64,000 nt of DNA from positions 36,395,918-36,459,917 of the forward strand of contig CM026426.1 of NCBI GenBank assembly GCA_014871385.1, in the 5' to 3' direction. Position numbers and translations under genes: made by a program. The stretch is from Ceratodon purpureus. Lineage: Eukaryota > Streptophyta > Bryopsida > Pseudoditrichales > Ditrichaceae. Positions 1-11,538 of this stretch are shown here, one piece after another. Positions within the stretch are counted from its first letter, which is position 1. Each line of letters starts with the position of its first letter. The notes beneath the pieces were generated by a model. That model searched no databases, was not told where the DNA came from, and worked only from the letters and a program-made list of their open reading frames with translations.

Positions 1-1303
1 CAGAGCTGAGAATTCAGAAAACGAAGGAGAGAACGACGCCATAACATCCTCCCAGAGAAATCGGTGCGTTTTCGTTCACAGCAACCCAAATCGACGGAAG
101 AGACACATTGATCACCCTTCTTGATAGGAGCGGAATTCGCAATGACTGTGTTTGACAATCCAACATGATTGTGGGATGAACGTTGCAGACGTACAATGTC
201 ATGCTTGGTATGAGTGCCGGAATACCCGCTATAACTGACATTAACCGCCACAGAGCATCCATACATTACCTTTAACGTAATGAAGTGAAGAGGCCGCTGT
301 ACTCAATTTTGACGAGGAGGGGTAGTACACTACCAGTTTTAGCTTAGCCGCGTTGGGAAAATTTCCGGGCCTCATGTACTTGGTTGGAAATAATAAACAC
401 ATTTTTGCACTACATCATGTACGAAGAGTTATGAATATTATTCCCACTTGTGAACCAAGCGCCCTATGTTCACTTCGCTCTGCGATATCATCGATATGTC
501 CCCTTTACTCCCTCTATATATGTGCTACTTCCGCTAGTATCCCTCGGTGCCAGGTCTAGACCTATAGCTCCTTCTCTTTTGATTGAATTGAAGCAACACC
601 GCCTCATCGATGCTTGGCATTCGGAATTCTACTGCATTCGTCGCCGTATGCTCCTCCAGCAGTTGCCATAAAACGTGATGGAATCTTGTTTGTTGTCTTA
701 CAATGCAGGTGCAATTCCTTGCCATGGGAGAAGGCAATGTTGGGGGTGTTTGCCTACGCTCCCCGTCGGAGCAGCGAATATAAGCAAGAGAGGAGAAGCT
801 CCTTCAGCGAGAAGTAGCATACGCAATGCATAATAACTTGAGAACAATACTTTGCCCCTACACAGTCTAATTTTGAGAGATTAGGACGGCAAAGCTCATC
901 AACAACTATAGGAAGTGCTTAAAGCAAAATAGACGACATCCCTCGTTCTATGGGAGTTCACAGGTGAGATATGGCTTGCTACCTGCATTTTCCCTTCGTG
1001 CTCCACGCTTTTTGTTCTGTTTCCTTATTTCATGGTTCATTTAGGCCATGGTTTCACGTCGGACAGGAAATGATGCAATTCCCGCTTGCTGCAGTCCGCG
1101 TTCTAGAACACTTGTGTAAATCCTAATTTGACCAGTCGTCCTCGTCATGGAATTGTGCATTCTCTTTGAAGTTAATTGTCACTACTGTTTCTATTGCGTA
1201 AGCCCTAAATTGTAGAAGCAATGCGGTATTCAAAGTGTTTGCTATGGGGTTTGAATTCTTTTCGACCCCCTATAGTAACATACTTTGAATGATAATTGAT
1301 CTA
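1..1303. other. No supported gene
   Basis: I see no convincing coding region here. The short open frames lack recognisable motifs and overlap one another. A CACTACCAG string at 328-336 resembles a CACTA-type terminus, but I found no matching inverted end. Confidence 0.5.
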
Positions 1304-4298
1304 CACTAGTGAGAACATATAGGCACTACTATAGCATTATCAGATGATGTCGCAAAGCAATTTTGGGTATCCGTTGCTTGCATTTGTGAAGTTTCTATGG
1401 TTTACGAGGATTTCTGGATGGCAGGGTTGCGACATGGACGACTTAGACATCGAATGGGACAAGCACATCTGCTGGAGATACAGAAACCAGGTGACCAATG
1501 CACCCAAGATAGTTCAGCCAGGCCTTGACATGGGAATTGACGTAACAAGCATGATCATCCAGACCATGGAGCTCAATGACCGACAGAGGGCAAAAGGGGT
1601 GGCAAAACGGGGGGGAGAGGAAGAAGAAGCACCACCTCCCAAGGGCGATGAAGAAGACAGAGGGGTAGAGTCCGCGGAGGGTGCTCACGACAAGAATAAC
1701 CGAGATTCCTCAGTGCCGGACAATGCCAACGCCGGAATAGGGCACCATGGTTTCACAGCAGAGGAGGAGGAGGTGAATTTGCTGGTAGAGACTCCTGCTT
1801 TTGCCAAGCCCAAACTCTTTCCAACAACAGGTGCATGCAACCAACGCGGACCAACGACGCTCATGTCTCTTCTCCACACACCAATTGCGGAGGAAGCGGT
1901 TGTGGAGAATGATAGCTGAGATGATGAAGATTTGGAATGGGGTGATCACGACACAGTTGAGGACACAGTCATCTGGGCTTCAAGAGAACGCCGTTGCCAC
2001 GCCTATGTTCGCCGGATCTGAACATTCTAGCATGGGTGCAATGCATGTCCTTATGAATGGGGCAAAGTTAGGAGGCTGCACTGACGTGTACATTGATTAC
2101 TCTCTGAGTAGTACAATTGTGCCTCAGCTGAACACGCTCTTGCGGACAGGACACAAGGCAACGCAATACTTGAAGAGGTTAGGGCACTCATACAAGTCCA
2201 ATGTAGTTTCTAAAAACAACTGCTGCTTGTTTTGAGGCCCCTTGGTAGACGCCACCGTCTATCCAAAATGCCGTGTGCCCCGCCATTGACGACATAGGAA
2301 TTCTTTTGTTATAATCCCACAACTCAAGCGCATGTTCAGGAACCCTGTCTTGGCCGCTCAAATGACATGGTGGGCTGTCAAGAAGGGCGATGGCAATATC
2401 ATGAAACACGTGGCCGACTCGGAACAGTGGAAGTTCATGGATACAGAATTCCGGGAGCATTTTGCGAGTGAGGACCAAAATATCCGAATGGATCTTGTTA
2501 CAAATGGCTTCTGCCCACACTTAGAGAAGAGAAGTACATCCTCATTGTGGCCAATATTGTTAATAAATATAATATACTCCTTTGGCTTATCACAAAGAGA
2601 TATTTTATCATGCATAAAGTTCTCATTCCAGAGGCAGAGTCTGTCACGTCGGAGAACTTTGACATATTTTTCGAGCCACTCTTGGAGGAACTGCTTCAGC
2701 TATGGATAGTTGGCTTGTATTGCATGGGTGCTTGCTGCTACCGGGACAAGAACCACTTCATACTGAAGGCTATGGTGATATGGACCGTCGGAGACTTTCT
2801 GGCGTACAGGACAATGGCAGGGTGTGTAACATAGGGCTTTGTCGGGTGCCCAATATGCAGCAAAGGGTTTAGATCGCGGAGATCAAAGGCGTTGGAGAAG
2901 AACATCTACTGCGACTGCGCACGTCGGTGAGTGAATGCAAACCATCCCCTTCATATCAACGACGTCAATTTTGCAAACGGGGAACATCGGCCTCCTCCGC
3001 CACTTGTAATTGGGGAGCAGGTTTTACAATAAGGAAGAGAATGCGAGTAGTGGCTTCAGGAATATGGAACTCCAATGACAGATGACATTGTTCGCAAGTT
3101 TGGCATTACGCGGATCTCTGCATTGTATAAGTTGTCGTACTGGAAGGTGGGCATCCCCTAAACTGTACCACTTCAAGATAAGTCTGTCATGTATACCTTG
3201 GATTACCTTTGGTGACATTCCCTTTGTCTGCTAAGGTATAGTCACAGGCTTGGCCATTGTTATCTCATATGTGGGCCTGAATTGGTGGCGTTACGACAAT
3301 CATGTAGTCGTATAACTTATGCTTCCCATTCCACTTTCCAAAGTTTTGGACATTGACATATGGGTTTCTTTTAAGCATTTACTTGTACTTAGATGTATCC
3401 AATATTCCAATTAATGATTCAGGATGTGTTGTTTTTAATCCAGCACCTACTTGTCAAGCACACCCTTCACGTTATGCACGTGGAGAAGAACTAGCATCTA
3501 GTATTATGGGATTTATTCTTGGGGAGAACGATATGATTGCAATCCGCAAGGACATGCAAGAGGCAGGTGTGATGAACAAGCTGCATCAACAACGACAAGG
3601 TGATGGAAGCAACTTCCTGAAGCCGCATGCCCATATGTTCTGCAACCAGAGGAAACTTAGACAAATTTCTTGAAACCATTCATTTTGCGAGAGTACCTAC
3701 TGGGTACTCCGAGAACTTTAAGAAGCTGGTGAACCTAGAGAAAGAGAGACTACTGTTCATGAAGAGCCATGATTACCACGTTCTGATACAGAATATTCTA
3801 CCAGCAGCCATTCGAGGGCTCTTATCGGAGGGACCTCGAGAGGCAATCATTCGACTAGGACACTGTTTCAAGGTGTGTGCCAAGGTCGTCTGGCGGAGTG
3901 ATCTGCCCGATTTACAGAAATGCATAGCTGAAACACTTGCTCTCTTTGAGGTACATTTTCCCCCAGGATTTTGAAACTCTATGCCTCACCTAGTGCACCA
4001 CCTGCCCAAGGAATTATACTGATGTGGACCTGTACATTCTAGATGGATGTACAGTGTTGAGCAGTACCTTGGGCACTTGAAGTGTATGGTTCGAAACGAA
4101 GCAAAGCCAGAGGCGTCCATTGCTAATGCCTATGTCTATGAGGAAGCTCTCGAATTTATGACAGAGCATTATAAACTGTGTCCCACTGCAGTGTTAAGCA
4201 ATGACCATAGGACTCACTGTGTGGAACGTAACTGTTCAGAGAAGAAGGTCGAAATAAAGGAGTTATATATGAAGAAGAGGAGGAGATCTAAGGGATGA
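1304..4298 (+). mobile_element. CACTA (En/Spm) DNA transposon remnant
   Basis: The body is identified by the TNP2-type transposase remnant described separately. A candidate 5' terminus reads CACTAGTGAGAAC at 1304-1316, with a second CACTA at 1324, just upstream of the coding part. I could not find a matching inverted TAGTG end downstream, so the 3' boundary is unknown and 4298 is only the end of the coding remnant. CACTA elements move by cut-and-paste and normally make 3-bp target duplications; none could be assigned. Confidence 0.6.
1344..4298 (+). pseudogene. TNP2-type CACTA transposase, decayed
   Basis: This is the transposase of an En/Spm-like element, which would cut and rejoin the transposon ends in the nucleus. 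In order, an acidic N-terminal stretch (1344-1919) is followed by TNP2-like blocks: ATPMFAGSEHSSMGAMHVLM (about 1995-2055), then a leucine-rich stretch through about 2190. Next come FRNPVLAAQMTWW with ADSEQWKFMDTEF (about 2335-2460), ENFDIFFEPLLEELLQLW (about 2655-2710) and the cysteine motif VGCPIC (about 2845-2862). The C-terminal part matches DUF4218 by eye: LIQNILPAAIRGLLSEGPRE at about 3785, and MYSVEQYLGHLKCMVRNEAK at 4047. The frame changes and stops several times, for example after CGLF-like residues near 2235, at 2832 and near 3974, so no intact protein is made. A spliced functional gene would be expected at roughly 800-1000 residues. Family call fairly sure. Confidence 0.75.
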
Positions 4299-5716
4299 GA
4301 AAAGAGAACGTATTTGGAACGGAATAGTAAACTGATGAGGACCAAAGGGGGCAGTAAACTGAATAACTCTATTGAAATGAAACTGCCTATTTTGGATGAA
4401 AATTGCCAGATAGATGAAAAATTGTCAGTTGGATGAAGTTTGGTGGTTGGATGAAAACTGTTGGCAGTTAGTGTTTTCGAGGCGGCGGCGGCTAGGGTTT
4501 TGGATGAGGTTGTGGAAGAGGGGGCTACGAAGCTCATTCTCTCTCTCCCCCCCCCCTCAGTTCATAGCTCTCAGATTATAGTGTGTGTGTAGAATGTGTT
4601 GTAGGACTGTAGAGGAATTGCTGTTAGGACAATTTCAGGATCTTGGAGGGTCCAGACAGTGCTAGCAGTAGGGAGCAGAATCATGTACGGATTTGCAGTG
4701 AATAATGGAAAAGAATTGATTATATTTGTGTAAATGTATGGAGTTGCAAAAATGAGGCCTTCAGGGACTAGGTTAGTCAATTTGCCTGGTGGGTCTTGTA
4801 GATCTGGTGGTTAAATGAGTGGGTGTTGTAGATCAGACTAAAGAGAGTAGGAATATGTATTAGATCTAGGAAAATACCACCATGATTTGAGTAGATCTAA
4901 GTTGGCAGTTTCAGATCTACGACGAGGATTTAGGACAGTTTCAGGGGCAATACAGAAATTTTCGCAGGATTTCAGAGAGATTTAGGACAGTATTTATTCC
5001 TGAAGGAATAAGGAATAAACTCCTTTCAGAGCCTTCTTCAACAAGCTATGCTGACTATCTTTTGCACCTCATCCATACTAGGATTTGCTAAGTTAGATTG
5101 TTTGCCATCCTCTTCTGTTGCAAGGGTTCAAAGGTCAGGCCCAAACGCCCTACGTTACAATGTTCTTGCCTTTGTAGCCCCCTTTGCGCAGCCTTTCATA
5201 AAATCTCTGCGATTTGATCTCCCTACATTCATTTCTGTTGGATGGGCAATTCATTTATTATGTCGATTATGCTCTGAGCAGTCGGCTTCACATAGGAGGG
5301 GTTTGTCGTATGCTAGATTGTGATCTAGAGTGGCCGTCAAACCTCCGTCCACCATAGAGCATGGGTACCTGGTATTACGTTAGCGTTGGGGGCATCTTTG
5401 GGGGCAACCCACCTTGCAAATATCACCGAGGAGCCCCTTCCATTATAGAAGGCCATGAAACTCATGGTGCACACACACAGCCCCACCCAACTCAGGTATG
5501 GAATGCTCCCCCTTAGCATGATTTTTCGAAAGCATTTGCAACTGTACTCGCTTGAATTGTTTGGATTTCATGTGAGATAATTTCTGTAGAGGTCGTAGTT
5601 CAGTGGTTCCGTCTGAATTTGGTAGAGCAGGCAGAAGTTAGACGCCCAGTTGTCTGCACAACCCCTCTCTTTAGTTAGGGTTTGTTGAGGTGGTTTCTAT
5701 ACGGAGAGGTCCAATA
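4299..5716. other. Non-coding stretch, short repeats
   Basis: No gene is supported. Short degenerate repeats of TTGGATGAA occur between about 4394 and 4455. A GGCGGCGGCGG tract at 4482 is followed by a C-run at 4549. A small palindrome TATTCCTGAAGGAATA lies near 4990. A 60-residue minus frame at 5337-5519 has protein-like composition, but I do not recognise it. Confidence 0.4.
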
Positions 5717-5721
5717 CAGAC
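5717..5721. repeat. Copia target-site duplication, left
   Basis: CAGAC directly before the 5' LTR; the same five bases follow the 3' LTR at 11294-11298. A 5-bp duplication is normal for Copia integrases. Confidence 0.85.
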
Positions 5722-5893
5722 TATCAGCAATTTCATCCTTCCTAGATTAGGGTTTCATCCTTAGATGAACTTTCACCATGGACACCTGTACATTCGGCAC
5801 TCCGCTGCCACCTGTCCATCCGGTACTCCGCAGTATAAGACTGCTGGTTGTAAACTCTCTTCGTTATCAATACAGACTTCCTGCTTTGCAATA
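5722..5893 (+). repeat. Copia 5' LTR
   Basis: A 172-bp direct repeat of 11122-11293 with about three differences. It begins TATCAGCA and ends TTTGCAATA, so the tips are TAT...ATA rather than the usual TG...CA. It is short for a Copia LTR. Confidence 0.93.
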
Positions 5894-5905
5894 TGGTATC
5901 AGAGC
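5894..5905 (+). promoter_or_regulatory. Primer binding site (initiator Met tRNA)
   Basis: TGGTATCAGAGC abuts the 5' LTR. This is the classic plant Copia primer site, complementary to the 3' end of initiator methionine tRNA, where reverse transcription starts. Confidence 0.92.
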
Positions 5906-5974
5906 GTTAGAACTCGATAGCAATAGAAATCTCAGATCGCAGATCTAATATTTCATTTCTTCTTAGAAGCAGCA

Positions 5975-8900
5975 ATGGATCACAATAGGGAAGTCCCAGA
6001 GTCCATGAAGTTAGAAGGTCAAAGCAATTACATTCTATGGAGCTACAAGCTCAAGATGCTACTCATGCAGGAAGGGCTCTGGAAGTTCGTGTTACCTGAG
6101 GAAGCGACCACCACGCCGTCCAGCAGTTCCAGCGAAGACTCAGGAACGACAACTCTTGCTGCGAAGTCCAAGACAGCAGCTTCGAAACCCACAGTCACCA
6201 CTCCGAGAACACAGGACGACTCCAATCTCAGCAATCGGATTCGAGCCTGCCGCATAATCGTTGCAACGGTAAAAGATTCCATTCTTCTCCATGTCATTCA
6301 TTTAACAGATCCACTTCAGATCTGGGAGAAACTTAGAACACTATATGATGTGCAAAGTCCCTCCAGGCGCCTAGCCCTGAAGGAGAAACTCTACTCTCTG
6401 CGCATGTCCGAAGGCACAAGTCTAGATTCACACTTACAAGAAATCAATTCACTCATCACACAGTTAGCAAGTCTAGGAGTAGTCATCACAGATGAGGATC
6501 TCGTAGATAAGGTACTCTCTAGTTTACCGAAAAGCTGGGCAACTTTTAAAACTGTTCAACAAGGGAGAGAGCGTACTCCCACATTCCAAGAGTTGCAGGG
6601 ATCGCTGTTACATGAGGAGAGTTCCAGATCTCACGATTCCAGGCAGGAAACCGAAGAGATCCTATATGCTATCAGAAACGATGGCTACTACTACCCTAAC
6701 CGCATAGCAGGCAGAAGCAATTTTACTCGCGGCTCAAGAGGCTCTCGTGGTGGCCGTTTCCCCCGAGGACGTGGACGCACCTACAACGGACAGCCACGGA
6801 TTTGCCATAAGTGCGGGAAAACAGGTCATGTAGAGGCAGATTGTGAAGTTACAAAAGTAGAGAAACAGATCAGAGACCTTCAGATACAACTCTCAATATT
6901 AAGGACTAGCGAGAGCTCCTACGCTACCTTGGAGGAGCTATCAGATGAAGAAACGAACGATGAAGACGAAGAGACCGAAGCAGCCCTGAACGCATGCATG
7001 AGCGCCTTTACTGTTGACGAAGATCCCTGGTTTCTCGACTCAGGAGCCAGCTCACATGTCACAGGCAACTCCAAAGTAGTATCCTCTCCCTCTAGCTCCA
7101 CCGTATCTAGCATTCGCACCGCTGCTGGGCAAGTGCTCCCCGTATCCTACAAGGGAAATGTCAATTTTTCAGATTCTAATACCAAAATGCTGAAAGATGT
7201 TCTCTATGTGCCTGGTGTTAAAACAAATCTCATCTCAGTTGATAGATTAACCGATCTAGGGCACAAAATTCTTTTTTCTTCAAAATTGTGTCTTATTTTT
7301 TGCATCAAATAACCTGACAGAGTTTTCCTTACAGCTGCGAGAGACCCTCGCACAAAATTATACAAACTCTCAGCCAGGGTATTGCTTACCAGTCAAACGC
7401 ATTGCTTAGCAGCAACATCTCCCGAACCGGCCATCAGATTCTCACCAGACAATTTCTCAACTCACTCCGAACCATCACAGGGTGATTCAGCACCTGCAAG
7501 TGACAAGCACATTGACTCATCAGCATCAGGCACTCAGCTCACTGCTAATCATCCACGTACCAAAGCAGCATGCAAACAAGGAAATTCAGAGTCAAGCACG
7601 GAGACGTTGAAGTCGGCTCACCTGGAAAATAACAAGATGGCAACCTCCCAAGCAGAAATCACCGACCTCTGGCACCGCAGGTTGGCTCACGTGAATCGCC
7701 AAAGCCTGTACCACATGTCACGACAGAGGTTAGTCAATGGTATCCCTGAACTCCCTTACTTAAAACGTTTCTGTTCTAACTGTGCACTTGGCAAACATCA
7801 CAGAGAAAGTTTTCCAAAAATCAGAACTACATTCTCTAGTTCTCCTCTTCAACTAGTACACAGTGATTTATGTGGTCCCCTAGACACACCAACGAGATCA
7901 AACTGCAGGTATATTCTAACTTTTATTGATGACTATTCTCGCAAAACTTGGCTGTATTTTCTATCTCATAAATCCCAGACAATCTCTTTTTTCAACAAAT
8001 TCAGACAGTTGGTTGAGACACCTTCTCTCAAAATCAAGACCCTACGCTCAGACCGTGGTGGAGAATATGTCTCACACGAATTCAGGAATTACTGTGAGAC
8101 GCATGGTATCCATCAGCAACTAACCTCCGGATACTCACCTGAGCAAAATGGAACGGCAGAACGCAAAAATCGAAGTCTCCTCGAGGGCATCAGAAGCGTC
8201 GTATCAGGTACACGTATCCCTCGATTCTTATGGGATGAGATTGCTATGGCGGTTAACTATGTCCAGAATCGGTTACCATGTCGTGCCCTGTCAAGAATCA
8301 CCCCTGAAGAAGCCTTCTCGGGAGTCAAGCCTAACATAGCCCATCTCAGAGTCCTAGGTTGCCTAGCGTTCGTTCACATATCGAAGGAAAGACGAACCAA
8401 ACTAGATGCCAAGTCCTTCCCTACAATCTTCCTTGGTTATGATGAGAACTCGAAGGCCTACAGGTGTTGGAATCCAGCAACCAGAAAAATCGTAGTGAGC
8501 AGAGACGTACTTTTTAACGAGAGCCAATTCACCTACCTCTCTAGCCCTACACCGATCAGTCCAAGCTACCTCGACCTGCTACCGAGTCAAACCGATCCCA
8601 TCCAGTCTTCCGTCCCAGCCTCAACAAATTCTCCCATTCCACTTAGTCCACAAGATTCCGCATATCCCTCTCCTTCTCAGAATCTCAATCCAGCCCAACC
8701 TTCACTATCACCAGATTCTTCTTTCCAGGATGTACCTCATTCTCCCAGTTCCCATAGCACCTCTCCTTCCAGTGTCGCAGCCGAGACTAGTGCTCCACTT
8801 CGCAGAAGCTCCCGAAACAGGGCCCATAACATCCGATTAGACGACTACGTAGTCTATCTCAGCGCAAACTCCCCCGATTGCCAAGCTCTAGCGCTTCCCG

Positions 8901-10573
8901 AACCCATGCTGGAACCTGCCTCCATGCTGGAACCTGCTTCCATCCCCAACCCGGACAACATTACATTCTCTCAAGCACAATTAGATCCCGGGTGGCGTGA
9001 TGCCATGCAGAAAGAGATGGATAGCATCCACAAAAATCAAACCTGGAAATTAGAGAACCTACCCCACGGAATTCGACCCATTACTTGCAAATGGGTTTAC
9101 AAAATTAAGGAAGGTGCCCCAGGAAGCTTACCTACCAAGAAGGCTCGGCTCGTTGCCCGTGGCTTCGAACAGCAACCCGGACTTGACTTCGACGAGACCT
9201 TCGCACCAGTCATCAAATGGGCGACAATCAGAACGATAGTAGCAGTCGCCTCCTCTCGCAAATGGCCGATCCACCATATGGATGTCCGTACAGCATTCCT
9301 GCACGGAGTATTAAAGGAACCAGTCTTCATGCATCAGCCTCCAGGCTTCATCACTCCAGGACAAGAAACCAAGGTATGTCGCCTCCTCCGCTCGCTTTAT
9401 GGCTTAAAACAATCTCCCAGGGCTTGGTACGAACGGATCGATGCTTTACTCCGAAACCTGGGCCTCCACCGCAGCAACTTCGACCCGAATCTATACTTCC
9501 TTCACAAGGACAAACAGGTACTCCTCCTACTATTATACGTGGATGATCTTTTTATTACAGGCAGTTGCTCAAAAATGATAAAATGGCTCAAATCTTTTTT
9601 GCAAGAGACGTATGACATGACTGACTTAGGATTAATTAAAAAGTATCTAGGTGTTACCTTTGATTATCTTCCTCATGGCATTGTCATTCATCAACGCGAA
9701 TACGCGCTCTCCATTCTGCACGAGTTTGCTCCCACAGGCCTTAAACCTGCCAAGACACCTCTCCCGGCCGGACAAACTCTATCCTCTGAAACCAACACAC
9801 AGTCAGTGGATTCTACCGCATACTCCCAACTGGTAGGAAAACTAATTTTTCTAACAATAACCAGACCGGATTTAGCATTTGCTGTCAATCGCATCGCATC
9901 ATACATGGCTGCCCCCCAACAACAACACCTGGACTCAGCTATGCATATTCTCAGGTACATACTATCCACTTCAGATTATGGAATACTTTACAGCAATAAT
10001 CCTATGTTATCAATTCAAGGTTTTACAGACGCAGACTGGGCTACTTGTCCGGACACAAGACGAAGCATTGGAGCGTACCTGTTTTTGGCTGCAGGCGGTC
10101 CCGTATCCTGGCAATCGAAACGACAATTGACCATATCAAGATCCTCCACCGAATCAGAGTACAAGTCTTTGAGCGATGGCGTTCAGGAAGGGGTATGGCT
10201 GTCGCGTCTCCTCACCGAACTCAAGCTTCTCTCTTCACCAACAGTTCCTGTTTCACAGGCAAACACTGAAATCACCTCAAACTTAGTCCATTCCCCATTA
10301 CCCATTAGTTGCGACAACCAATCAGCATTGAAATTAGCCCGTAATCCAGTTTTTCATGCCCGTAGTAAACATATAGAGATACACTATCATTTTGTGCGAG
10401 AAAGGTTGCAGCAAGGAGAAATTGATCTCAAGTATATTAACACAGCTCAGCAACCAGCTGACTTATTGACAAAGTCCCTAGGAAGAGTCAAGTTCGAGCT
10501 ACATCGCAAGAACATTAACATCTACAGTCTACAGTTTCTGAAAACAAACCTCAAAGTAGATGACCTAATCTGA
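5975..10573 (+). pseudogene. Copia gag-pol coding region
   Basis: Parts in order: a gag region with a CCHC zinc knuckle (CHKCGKTGHVEADC, about 6803-6843); an aspartic protease with LDSGASSHV near 7036; and a GAG-pre-integrase segment (LWHRRLAHVNRQ) near 7670. The integrase core has its three acidic residues in HSDLCG (about 7860), RSDRGGEY (about 8048) and NGTAERKN (about 8150). Reverse transcriptase follows, with KWVYKIK near 9090 and YVDD at about 9536. RNase H shows TDADWA near 10024 and SSTESEY near 10141. The order integrase before reverse transcriptase defines Ty1/Copia. The region looks almost whole, with about one break. Family sure. Confidence 0.93.
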
Positions 10574-10611
10574 GCCCAGGTCGCTTAACCTAATCTGCTC
10601 GCACGACTTAG

Positions 10612-11073
10612 CTATGCTCGCAGATATACTTCTGCCTCCGCTAACGTCCCAAACGACTTATACTCAGCTCGTCTATGTCTGTGTACAATCTTCTTACACT
10701 CCTCCCAACTACGCACAATCCCTGTAGTTCTCCCCTTCCTGATAGCGTAAAATTTACCCTCCTCTTGTCTCGGCGGCACCTGCAACAATCGTTGCGCATG
10801 CTCCTCCTCTCTCACCGTCTTCCTGTCGGACTCCTGCTGTTCTGCTCCCAAACCTCCATCAGCTACGAAACCCTCATGTGCGACCCGGCGCTCTCCCAAC
10901 CGGCGGTCAATACATTCGAAGACATACTCGCAAATGTGCAGCAAGAGAGCAGCCACCGCCCACGCCAACAAAAGAAGAATCTCTCTGAAACCTCTCCGAT
11001 CTCCACGCCGCACATCACTCTCGCGGATTGAGTTCCAAAAATCGACCATCGTCACCGACGACGCAAATTGCAA
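10612..11073 (-). CDS. Antisense ORF with RNase H1-N-like domain inside Copia
   Basis: An open frame of 153 residues on the strand opposite gag-pol, lying between pol and the 3' LTR. Residues about 30-50 (ILLLLAWAVAALLLHICEYV) form one strongly hydrophobic segment, a likely membrane anchor. The C-terminal 45 residues contain KFYAIRKGRTTGIVRSWEEC followed by YKSFGTLAEAEVYL. This fits the RNase H1 N-terminal hybrid-binding / caulimovirus viroplasmin fold, whose usual pattern is YAVxxGxxxGIYxxW...YKSFxTxxEAxxFL. That module binds RNA:DNA hybrids in known proteins; its role here is unknown. It could be a captured host segment or an accessory gene of this Copia lineage. The frame looks whole. Confidence 0.65.
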   Translation of the reverse strand: MQFASSVTMVDFWNSIRESDVRRGDRRGFREILLLLAWAVAALLLHICEYVFECIDRRLGERRVAHEGFVADGGLGAEQQESDRKTVREEEHAQRLLQVPPRQEEGKFYAIRKGRTTGIVRSWEECKKIVHRHRRAEYKSFGTLAEAEVYLRA

Positions 11074-11113
11074 AGAGCAAAGTGTTTAACCTAAACACTG
11101 CCGCGTTTAGCTT

Positions 11114-11121
11114 AAGGGGGG
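11114..11121 (+). promoter_or_regulatory. Polypurine tract of Copia element
   Basis: AAGGGGGG immediately before the 3' LTR start at 11122, the expected position for the plus-strand primer of reverse transcription. Confidence 0.8.
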
Positions 11122-11293
11122 TATCAGCACTTTCATCCTTCCTAGATTAGGGTTTCATCCTTAGATGAACTTTCACCATGGACACCTGTACATTCGGCAC
11201 TCCGCTGCCACCTGTCCATCCGGTACTCCGCAGTATAAGAGTGCTGGTTGTTAACTCTCTTCGTTATCAATACAGACTTCCTGCTTTGCAATA
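11122..11293 (+). repeat. Copia 3' LTR
   Basis: A 172-bp direct repeat of the 5' LTR, with about three substitutions and no length change. It is followed by the target duplication CAGAC at 11294-11298. Confidence 0.93.
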
Positions 11294-11320
11294 CAGACCT
11301 CCTCCGACCTTCCCCTGCAA

Positions 11321-11518
11321 ATGAAGTCCGCGAACAACATGGATGCGCTATCCGTGGTCTCTTTTGAAGAAATTGAGTATGTCTGCGACATCGTGGAGAA
11401 TGGTTTCCTCCCTGAATTCCCACGGAACATAGTATCCGCGAAGATCTGGCCACGTCTAATGTACGGCCACGACGCCATTGACAACTTCTACATCTATTTG
11501 CTGCTTCATACTGTATGA
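11321..11518 (+). pseudogene. F-box-like N-terminal fragment
   Basis: A 65-residue frame beginning MKSANNMDALSVVSFEEIEY. Its stretch FLPEFPRNIVSAKIWPRLM resembles the start of an F-box (LPxIPENVVxxxIWPKLM) and is clearly related to the second F-box-like fragment at about 13640. F-box proteins bind SKP1 and select targets for ubiquitination. The second half of the domain is not in frame here, and the Copia element lies immediately upstream, so this is a fragment, or a first exon cut off from its gene. Family call moderate. Confidence 0.4.
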
Positions 11519-11538
11519 CGAAGGACTAGCTGGACGGG

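Larger units (their letters stand above)
5722..11293 (+). mobile_element. Ty1/Copia LTR retrotransposon, nearly whole
   Basis: A 5.57-kb element with two 172-bp LTRs that start TATCAGCA and end GCAATA. A 5-bp target duplication CAGAC lies at 5717-5721 and 11294-11298. A primer binding site TGGTATCAGAGC directly follows the 5' LTR, and a G-rich polypurine tract directly precedes the 3' LTR. The coding part has Copia order: gag, protease, integrase, reverse transcriptase, RNase H. The LTRs differ at about 3 of 172 positions by eye, which suggests a fairly recent insertion. The element looks nearly whole, with about one break in its long coding region. An extra antisense ORF sits between pol and the 3' LTR. 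Confidence 0.95.

Noticed and set aside
328-336. CACTACCAG as the left end of the CACTA element
   Set aside because: No matching inverted terminus was found and it lies 1 kb before the coding part; the CACTAGTGAGAAC at 1304 is a better candidate.
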